From Piezodorus guildinii (Eukaryota; Arthropoda; Insecta; Hemiptera; Pentatomidae): a DNA stretch of 64,000 bases. The first letter of the stretch is position 1. Each line of letters starts with the position of its first letter. Location of the stretch: positions 77,137,669-77,201,668 of the forward strand of contig CM041292.1 of the NCBI GenBank assembly GCA_023052935.1, written 5' to 3'. Below the pieces are notes generated by a model. The model searched no databases. It worked only from the letters and a program-made list of their open reading frames with translations, and was not told where the DNA came from. The position numbers were made by a program, and so were the translations under genes. Positions 56,272 to 64,000 of this stretch are shown here, piece by piece.

Positions 56272-57927
56272 CTATCTAGTCAAGTGACCAACTATAGAGG
56301 AATATCCTTTATTAATGCCGATGCAAAACTGTTTACCGGATTATTATTAAACGGGCTGCAACTCTGGCTTGAAGTGCACAATGTTCTTTCTGAATTCCAG
56401 GCGGGTTTTCGTAAAGGTTATTCAACAATAGATAATATTTTTAATCTAACTAATTTAATCAAACTAAAATTAGAAGAGGTGAACCGAATTTATTTGTTTT
56501 TTATCGACTTTAGAGCTGCTTTTGACTCCATTCCGAGAGATTTACTATTTTATAAGTTACATAAATGTGGCATATCCAACAAATTTGTTAATATAATTAA
56601 ATGCCTGTACGACAAAACGCGTGCGGCTGTTTGGGGTAATGAAGGAATGTCCGAGTTTTTTGACACACCAAGCGGTTTAAAACAAGGATGCCTTTTATCG
56701 CCAATCTTGTTTAGTATTTATATTAATGATTTGGTCGAAGAAATAGGAGGAGGTGTAAAATTGGGAAATTTCGATGTAAATATGCAGATGTATGCTGATG
56801 ATATTGTTTTGATTAGTGACGACCCCGTCAAATTACAAGTCATGATTAATAAATTGAGTGTATATTGCGATAGTTGGGGGCTAGAAGTTAATCTCGATAA
56901 ATCCAAAATTATGATTTGTAAGAAAAGAGGTGGAAAGTGTAGGGGTAATTGGGAGTATAGTGGTAAACAAATTCAAGTTGTAGATAAATATAAATATTTA
57001 GGTGTCTACCTAACTCCTACTTTATCCTTTAACTACCATCTGAAAGAAAAACTATCTACTGCGAAATTGGGTATTAACTGTATTTGGCATAACGTTTTTA
57101 ATAACAATAATATACCTGTCTCTGCTAAGTTTAAAGTATTCAATGCCGTATCGAGATCGGTCATGTGTTATGGCTCACAAGTTTGGGGTTTTGAAAAATT
57201 CGAGCACGTCGAAAAATTACAGAGATTCTTTATTAAAAAACTATTTTCGTTCCCAGAAAATACGCCAAATTATATTTTCAATTTAGAATTTAATGTTTCA
57301 AATATTTACTTGCACACATTAAAATTACATTTAAAGTATGTTTTAAAAGTTTTAAAGCTGCCAGATTCAAGATTACCGAAAATTGTTGCAAAACAAATAA
57401 TTAATAAAAAACTCTACTGGTTTCAATCATGGAAGTATTTGTGTGACAAATATGATATTAATACGAATGTGAACAAAGATAATATCAACTCAATATGGGA
57501 AGCCAATATAGACAATATTATTAGTAATATAACGAAGGAAGAAGTATTAAATGCGGAATCAAATGCAAAACAAGGCTCGCATCATGGTCTATATCCTAAA
57601 TTAAATTATAATTCAAGCAGGGGTTATATATATTCTATGCCATTTAATGATGCAAAATTAATACTAAAAAGCCGCGCAGAATTATTAAATTTGAATTATA
57701 AACCGTTCAGAACTGATGTTTGTCAACTATGCCCTCTTTGTAATTTAAAAGAAGTTGAAAATGTTAAGCACCTAATTGCCATCTGCCCTATAGTAAAACC
57801 ATATAGAATTAAATTTTTGAATAGTGCAACGTTAACAGATAGTGAAGTCATTAATCTTTTAAACGGCTCTAACTGGACTGTCCTAGTAAAATTTTTAAGA
57901 GAAGCGTTACGTTATAGAGCTATTTAG
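56272..57927 (+). CDS. LINE reverse transcriptase, N-terminally truncated
   Basis: 551 codons open from the boundary (LSSQVTNYRGISF). The reverse transcriptase shows EFQAGFRKGYSTIDNIF, FIDFRAAFDSIPRDL, SGLKQGCLLSPILFSIYIND and MYADDIVLIS (YADD codons 56791-56802). The C-terminus has a zinc motif C-x2-C-x9-H-x4-C (CPLCNLKEVENVKHLIAIC) and ends REALRYRAI. The endonuclease and the first reverse transcriptase motifs are missing. I cannot name the clade; it is neither the Jockey nor the RTE family seen elsewhere in this window. Apparent start codons are internal; translation has no native start here. Confidence 0.9.
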   Translation, partial: LSSQVTNYRGISFINADAKLFTGLLLNGLQLWLEVHNVLSEFQAGFRKGYSTIDNIFNLTNLIKLKLEEVNRIYLFFIDFRAAFDSIPRDLLFYKLHKCGISNKFVNIIKCLYDKTRAAVWGNEGMSEFFDTPSGLKQGCLLSPILFSIYINDLVEEIGGGVKLGNFDVNMQMYADDIVLISDDPVKLQVMINKLSVYCDSWGLEVNLDKSKIMICKKRGGKCRGNWEYSGKQIQVVDKYKYLGVYLTPTLSFNYHLKEKLSTAKLGINCIWHNVFNNNNIPVSAKFKVFNAVSRSVMCYGSQVWGFEKFEHVEKLQRFFIKKLFSFPENTPNYIFNLEFNVSNIYLHTLKLHLKYVLKVLKLPDSRLPKIVAKQIINKKLYWFQSWKYLCDKYDINTNVNKDNINSIWEANIDNIISNITKEEVLNAESNAKQGSHHGLYPKLNYNSSRGYIYSMPFNDAKLILKSRAELLNLNYKPFRTDVCQLCPLCNLKEVENVKHLIAICPIVKPYRIKFLNSATLTDSEVINLLNGSNWTVLVKFLREALRYRAI

Positions 57928-58245
57928 TTAAAGAATTTAATTATAGTTAAGAAGGAAAAAAAAAAAAAAAAGAAAAGAAAAAGAAAGACATTTTGTTGAA
58001 AAATTTTACATTCGATATTTAAATCAGTAATTCCTATAGTTTATTAAAATTTACGTTTATAATTGGTATTTTCTTTACTGATCTGTTTATTAGTTTGATA
58101 TGTGATAAGTATTCTTTATTTCAATTTATTTTATTTGCAACTCTGCTGACGGAGTAATCCAAAGCAAGAATGTTTTTATTTTGTATTTATAGAAAAAAAA
58201 AATGTATTATATTAATAAACATTATTATTATTATATATTATATTA
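56272..58245 (+). mobile_element. 5'-truncated LINE with 16-bp target duplication
   Basis: TATTAAAGTATTACAT occurs at 56256-56271 and 58246-58261, with no mismatch. The 1,974-bp insert contains an open ORF2 fragment, a ~300-bp 3' UTR and a TTATTA-type tail. Same family as the fragment at 40689. The perfect duplication and open frame suggest recent insertion. Confidence 0.94.
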
Positions 58246-58261
58246 TATTAAAGTATTACAT

Positions 58262-58658
58262 GTTATGTTACTTAAAATAGTGCAGAACCTAATCAAATTT
58301 TATTGAGATAGTGATTAATGAAAGCCTGGCATTATTCTTAATTCCGTTAATGTCATTAGTACCCTTATGTTGTCACTCTCCTGAGAAAACTCCGAATGAT
58401 AATAATAAATTTATAAATCGTTTAATCATAAAAAAAAAAAATATATATATATAAAGTAATCCTTTCATTTCATTAGCGGTCTGTGTTAATTAATGAAGTT
58501 TTGAAAAATGAAATATTTAACATTCTGGTCCGCTCTGCATTGGATTTATTTGGCATAAGTATGACACATATTATTGGCTTGGTCAAGACCAATATCTCTT
58601 GAACCTGTGGCTCACTCTTTAATACTGCTACTAACCTTGGATAAAATGTTTGTATGAC
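58262..58658. other. AT-rich stretch
   Basis: Nothing assigned. Confidence 0.4.
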
Positions 58659-58671
58659 AACCAGTTCTTGG

Positions 58672-58866
58672 TTTGTTTGTTTATTCGTTTAAACGTCACT
58701 TCTATGCTGATATGGCTAATCGGACGATGCTACAGTGGGAGTCCTAAATTTTGCCTATCCAGGTTTTATTAGGATACGGATCTTTAACGATCTTTAACTC
58801 ACGGTTTGAACCCGTGAATTTTGCATAGGAGGCTGTTATGCTAGCCACCCAGCTACAAGTGATCCC
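58672..58866 (-). mobile_element. SINE-1 copy with internal deletion, 13-bp target duplication
   Basis: AACCAGTTCTTGG flanks it (58659-58671 and 58867-58879). Tail TTTGTTTGTTTATTCGTTTA, head GCTAGCCACCCAGCTACAAG. About 90 bp of the middle is missing at a GATCTTTAAC repeat, which suggests slippage or template switching. Confidence 0.92.
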
Positions 58867-58879
58867 AACCAGTTCTTGG

Positions 58880-60129
58880 AACGAGTTGGTAACTGAAGTA
58901 AATATATAAAAATAAAATATCAGCAAGCTTTAATAAATATTTACTATATATAAAATCTGATGACAGTTTATAAAAAAATGTCTAGTAAAGCTAACCATGA
59001 TAAATCTGTTATGATTTTCTTTTCCGTGAATGCCAGCAAAGTTCTATAGCTCCTTTTGTTACTAACATTCAGTTAGATTTTTTTAATATAGTTAAAATTA
59101 ATGACTTTCTCTTTCTTTCTTATTGCCTCTTGCTGTATGAAAATTAATTTAAAAAAAGAAACAAAGCCAATATTTGTCATACAGTTGTAGCATTTTGCTA
59201 CAAAATCACAAATAAAAATGACAAACCAATAATTGGTTAATTGTAAATTAAGCTTAGAATTTGGACATGTGGTACTTTAAATAAATATATATTTTTTTAA
59301 AAAAGTGTGTTGACCTTCATATGATAGGTATTCATTTTTTTAATTGTTTGCTGAATTGTTTTTGTCTTGAAAATAAGAAAAAACCGAATAAAATATGTAG
59401 AAAAGTTTTTAAAAATGAATGAAAGTCTAAAATGCCTAATCGAATATATAAACATACATAGAACATTCTCATGTTAAATAAATAAAAATAAAATTCATTT
59501 TAGAGGTAGATATTAGGGCTGATTAATTTTTTCCAAATTCTTGATTTTTTATTAAATCACCAATTCAACGTTTCGGGATCTCATTCAAAATATATCAGGA
59601 CTATAAAAGTAAAATTAACAATTAATAATTAAATAAGACAACTATAGTAAAGTGAATTATTAAAATGTTTTATAAGAAAATTATTATAAGCTAGGTGTCC
59701 CTTATTAACAACATTTAAAAATTATTGTACAACAAATTTTAAAATTAATAAGAGACATTAAAAACAACAATTAACAATGTTAAATAGTAATAAGTAAAGG
59801 TAATAAATAAATATTTTAAAATTTACCTGGTTTTTACTATTTTGGGATTCATCAGTTTATCCAAACATTGTCTACCTGTAATATTGTGTGAGATCTTCCG
59901 GTGATAGGAATATATCGATATAAAGAAAATTCATTTTTAATTTTATCCGGAGGAAATTTTTTTTTTAATATAGATGGACTAAAATGAAAATATTTAAATT
60001 TTTGTTGTTGATATTTTTACTTGTTTTATTTGAAGCGTTAGACTATTAAAACATATCTCTTTGAAGTAAGTATGGTGAGGAATGCTTAATGATATTTCAA
60101 ACTTTTCAATATGGCTACCAAAAATTAAG
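58880..60129. other. AT-rich stretch
   Basis: A GAAAC-GTT string on the minus strand (59574-59567) with an upstream CCTGATAT is hammerhead-like but lacks G8 and A9. No gene. Confidence 0.4.
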
Positions 60130-60640
60130 GGAAGTGCTGTCATATCGGTGTTTTATTGACACGGAAACGAAGAATGAATTAGCCGGAACGATCGGATGAA
60201 GTTGAGGATAAGGCAGGTCGTGCCTGATGAATAGAAAAAGAAAAGAATGCGAAGAAAAGAAGGTGGGAGGCTGACTTAGTGGACATTGTCTCCTGCAGAA
60301 TATTTACCTCCGATATGACAATAGGCCCACATCGCTGGGGCCTTATTGTGAGTTCAATTGGAAGGCAAAGATCCAAGGGAGTGGATATAAAACATATCTG
60401 TGGCTTTTATCTAAGAGGAGCACGATATGGGTTCTTTGTGGCCTCCATGTGGGTCCGTTAGGGTCTTTAATTGTGTAGGCCCCACACTCACAACCTCAGC
60501 CTTCAATTCGACTTAAAAAGAACACAATAACATGAACCGCAGCCGGCTAGATGAGCGGTATCCGTCTTGTCATTATGTCCATCTCGTCACCTCCGACTGT
60601 CTCTCTTTCTCCGGTATATATTTATTCACTTTGTACAATA
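60130..60640. promoter_or_regulatory. GC-richer unique block with SOX-type sites
   Basis: Contains ACATTGTC (60283-60290), GACAATAGG (60318-60326) and CTTTGTG (60434-60440), plus GATATAAAAC-like and CCGGCTAG stretches. Short open frames resemble no family. A candidate intronic enhancer by position and motif content only. Confidence 0.3.
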
Positions 60641-60764
60641 CAATCGGCAAAAATTAATTCAGTTAATTAAATTTATAATTAGCGAGAAAAAGTAAAAGAA
60701 AACATTGCATGTAACCTTTACGTGAGATAGAAGTAATACTTTAAACAATGATTTTAAAACAAAT

Positions 60765-61480
60765 GACAAAATGTCTGGTGTGCACAACACACGATTTTCA
60801 CTTACCTCGACTTTTATAATCTATTTAAAAACTATTGAATATAGTTTTCGTTGGAAACATATGATTTAGATTGAATCATATAGCTATATTAAAATTTTGA
60901 TCAGTGATAAGTTTATTCCCTATTCGTCTCTTTATATTACCTTTTACAATTGTGTGTATCAGATAATATTTTTTCTAGAATCATTCCCTTTTCAATGGTA
61001 TATTATACGTCTATAAAGTATTATACACGTAGATAATAAGAACAGTAGTTCTTATTATCAAAAAAACAAAAATTACCCAAGAAAATAGTTTTATTATTTT
61101 ATCCTTCAGTTGGTCATCAAATTGCTCCAACTTGTATAGCCGTCCTTCATCAATGTCATGCAGATGATGTAGTCAATCTTTTGTAACGTACAAAATTAAA
61201 GTTAGTTTAGAGGAAGACAATTTAAAATATCGATATTTAATCCATATCAGAATATTTCAATCAGGATGAAACCTACATAATATTAAAGCCCATTACATTT
61301 TACATCAATATAGCAAGTTAAAACCAAATCGTTAAAGCCGTTTTTGAGAAAATGGAAAAAATGTGCTGTAACATCTCGGGCGTATACCACACACAGACCT
61401 TTTTTTCGGGACTTGGTCATTTGGTCCCTATTACGTGTATTTCCGTTGATAACTGGAATATGAAAATTTTCACGATTGCA
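60765..61480 (-). repeat. Repeat R copy, minus orientation
   Basis: On the plus strand it begins TCTGGTGTGCACAACACACG (the inverse of the right end of the copy at 50640) and ends near TTCCGTTGATAACTGGAATA (the inverse of the left end). Confidence 0.68.
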
Positions 61481-61499
61481 ATACTTTCTCTTACTATAT

Positions 61500-61930
61500 A
61501 TTTCATATATAGGTAAGTGAAAGTAAAAACGTTAAAGAATTAATTACATCGTGTTTCAATAGAAACATGTGTTTTATTAAATAATCTATTATCTACAACA
61601 ATCAGTTAGTTTTGGCCGGTTTTTCACCACTCTCTATTATTTTTTATAGTTTTGTCTTTAAGAAAATTGTTTTTTCAAAAATCATTAGCTTTCCAAAGGA
61701 ATATTATTATATATCTATATTACTGTTCTTATGTTCAAAAACATGAAGATCATGAAAAGGTGCAGCAAAACACATGGTATAATTTGTTTCTGGTTTGACG
61801 ATTTTGATAAAATGTTGCTGTAACATCTCAGGCGTACGACTTTTCTTTTTCGTTCTGGTCTTACCACATACACACGGACTCAGAGAATCCTAAAACGTGT
61901 ATTCTGCTTTAAGTGTTATTATAGATCTCA
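61500..61930 (-). repeat. Repeat R, partial copy adjoining the previous one
   Basis: Shares AACATCTCAGGCGTACGACT, CACACGGACTCAG and CCTAAAACGTGTATTC with the other copies, in the same order reversed. The right-hand end is missing. The two copies form a tandem. Confidence 0.6.
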
Positions 61931-63101
61931 AAAGAGTTTTGAAATGCAGCCTCATGTATTTTTGTATTTATTTTTAAGTATTTTAAAATTGTTATCTAAA
62001 ATTAAGTTCACCGAAAAATTAACTTGTTTTATGGATCTTACATATATAATATGTACATTGCTAAATAACATATTGTGAATAATGCTTAAATTATATACTA
62101 TTTATGTGTAATATACAAATTTAGCAAATCCCGGTCAAAATCGAAATCACAAGCATATTAACAATCTCGTATTTTATAATTTTACATTCTTATCCTCAGT
62201 AGATCTAAACCCAAGAAAATCTGCAGGGAGCAATTAGTACAAGTCACTGATGGAGATAATCTCTAAGTGAGATCTTGATATAGCCATCTGATAGTAGTCA
62301 AAGGAGACAGCTGAAAAGGAATTACAATGCTCAATTGTCAAAGAGACAAATAATAATTGTAGAGATAGGATCAGCTGACGGCCGTGTAGAACAGATTACT
62401 AACTGGTGATGCTCGATCCTCAATGGCTGGGTCTATCATTATCTCCAATGGAGCATTAGTTTTCCTTAAGCTTTTCCTTGATAAATTTTTGAAATGTGAA
62501 AAGGAACTATTCTGGCCTGGTATTCTTCAACGAATGACCTTATGAAATTAGTATGTTTGACAACTATTAGTATAATTTTATTAGTTTAACACTAGATATC
62601 GGATCCAAATGAACAAACTTTTCGTTATCTTTATACACTTTTTCTCTAAATTATATCCTATTCACCCTCAAAATTTGAGTTCTTGCGTTTCAAGATATGT
62701 TAAACCTAAATAAGAAATTTTATAAAAGCCGTCTGTCCGCTGCCCGCCGTACGAAGCTTTTCTTCGGTAACACGACCGATTTTTTCGAAATTTAGTTCAA
62801 AAATAACTAGGCGTCCGGCGATGATCCCGACACCACGACGTCGATATAAAACGATTAAATTAGAATAATTAATATGAATATCGTGTTTATTAATAAAAAT
62901 ATATACATTTTTGCCATACACAGTTAATCTTAAAGATTGGGGAAAAAAATGTATAGAGTTTTAGACTTTATACAACACGATTAATTATAAAACAAACCAA
63001 AAAAATTGCAATTTTATCTATATATATACGCCCATAACTCAGTTATTTTTTAATGTAAAGAAAAATATGTATGCAGTTTTTAAACAGTACAACGCGAATA
63101 A
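61931..63101. other. AT-rich stretch
   Basis: A GC-richer patch near 62740-62850 (CGTACGAAGC, CACCACGACGTCG) is unassigned. No gene. Confidence 0.4.
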
Positions 63102-63132
<31 letters not shown>

Positions 63133-64000
63133 AATAATATTGCTTTATTGAGAAATAATACAATCTGCCACTATCTTGGGCAATAAGTGTTAGAGATAAA
63201 AGAAGTCATTCATTCCATATGTAAAAAGTAAAACAAACAAAAAATAAAATACCTCAATAACAAATGAAAAAAAAATTAAATTAAATAATTATAATCTTGG
63301 CCACATTCATACATATATACAATATTTACATACTACCCCTGGGAACTCCGAATCGAACCTATGAATCCAGAAATGGATGGCGAGGCACAATGTCAGGAGA
63401 TCCCAGCGCCTCTCAGTCAGCCGCGTCACCAATCTAGTCAGTGGAGACTGAGTGAGGGCGCTAGAGTCACACACTCTCAGGCATGAGTGGAGAAGTTGGC
63501 CATTGCCAGCACTCCAGTTGCGTATTTATAAGAGATCTCTCGGCCACTGCCGTCTCAACCTACGGGTTGTAAGGATGGTTGGTACTAGATAGGGATTGTG
63601 CCAGGGGATTAGGAAGGTGAGCAAGTTTCTGGTGGAAAGTTGAGAATTTAGATGGGATGAGATAAAGGACATATGGGATCTTGAGGTCATGATGTAAGGT
63701 CTTGTTTGTAACATAATAGGGAGCATTGACTATTGTTCTAAGGACTTTGGACTGAAAGGATTGGATACGTTTGATGTTCGAAAATTTAGTAGTACCTCAT
63801 AGTTCAATTCCGTAGGTTCTTCTGTTCCAATTGTCGCACCCATGTTCAATCAAGGAGAGGTGTCTTTGGAGATGGAAAGATGCTAGTTCTGGGTCTGAAT
63901 GGGTTGATAGAATGGCAGTATCATCGGCAAAAGATGCTAGGAAGGTATCAGGATCTAAAGGTATATCAGCTGTAAACAAGATATAGAGGACAGGACCTAG
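63102..64000 (-). mobile_element. Jockey-type LINE, degenerate, cut by the window edge
   Basis: The T-run at 63102-63128 is the poly(A) tail of a minus-strand element, with AATAAA (reverse) near 63144. The 3' UTR extends to about 63525, and reverse transcriptase coding remnants run from there to the window edge. The UTR is shared with 47370-47709. Confidence 0.88.
63526..64000 (-). pseudogene. Jockey reverse transcriptase remnant with internal deletion
   Basis: Reading from the edge: LFTADIPLDPDTFLASFADDTA (FADD catalytic box) and HLQRHLSLIEHGC, then directly TYGIEL. In the intact element at 14440 about 100 residues lie between the matching points, so that part is deleted. An in-frame TGA replaces an expected Trp (near 63803). 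The following reading SFQSKVLRTIVNAPYYVTNK is in frame. The true C-terminus RRLRRQWPRDLL (stop at 63526) is in another frame, so a frameshift is also present. Confidence 0.85.

Noticed and set aside
59530..59600. Minus-strand CCTGATAT...CCCGAAACGTT
   Set aside because: Core residues G8 and A9 are changed and stem II pairs poorly; at most a relic.

Overview
This window looks like a piece of an AT-rich arthropod nuclear genome (insect or arachnid; I cannot separate the two). The reasons are spliced gene structure, an HMG-box Sox exon of arthropod group-B type, many (TA)n tracts, and abundant LINEs, tRNA-derived SINEs and mariner relics. There is no bacterial signature: no operons and no ribosome binding sites.

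Host gene. The only convincing host coding sequence is one exon at 53015-53232 (+). It encodes the first half of a SoxB/Sox21b-Dichaete-like HMG box and is bounded by a good acceptor and donor. The second half of the HMG box is not in the window. A GC-rich, promoter-like patch at 8118-8342 is followed by a 29-nt open segment with an ATG and a donor (8343-8371). Its phase matches the Sox acceptor, so I propose it, tentatively, as coding exon 1. In that case about 44.6 kb of the window is Sox intron 1 and everything after 53232 is intron 2. Several GC-richer, apparently unique blocks in these introns carry SOX-type, POU-octamer and E-box motifs and are enhancer candidates.

Mobile DNA, left to right: a decayed mariner (692-1936); a small hammerhead-like element with an 11-bp target duplication (3821-4082); a full-length Jockey-type LINE with both ORFs open and a perfect 15-bp target duplication (14440-18897); nested SINEs (19103-19530); a Ty3/Gypsy integrase relic split by a SINE pair and by a hammerhead-family element (21300-23218); two inverted-repeat elements (24417-24544, 24804-25192); an internally deleted mariner (25771-26176); a SINE with an 11-bp duplication (28024-28215); a 421-bp near-perfect palindrome (30651-31071); SINEs and a fold-back hammerhead element (33023-35226); a LINE tail fragment (40689-41216); a 5'-truncated RTE LINE (43017-45299); a Jockey 3'-UTR fragment (47370-47709); a long fold-back (47831-48684); a second internally deleted mariner (55167-55561); a 5'-truncated LINE (56272-58245); and a degenerate Jockey running off the right edge (63102-64000, minus). 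A dispersed ~0.7-0.9 kb repeat family (called R here) occurs about five times.

How it fits together. The LINEs are the likely source of the reverse transcriptase that moved the SINEs and fragments, because most have clean 11-16 bp target duplications. The Sox gene appears to have gained its large introns by accumulating these insertions. The most unusual theme is the set of short inverted-repeat elements carrying hammerhead-ribozyme-like cores, resembling the motifs known from Penelope-like elements and retrozymes, with no matching reverse transcriptase in the window.
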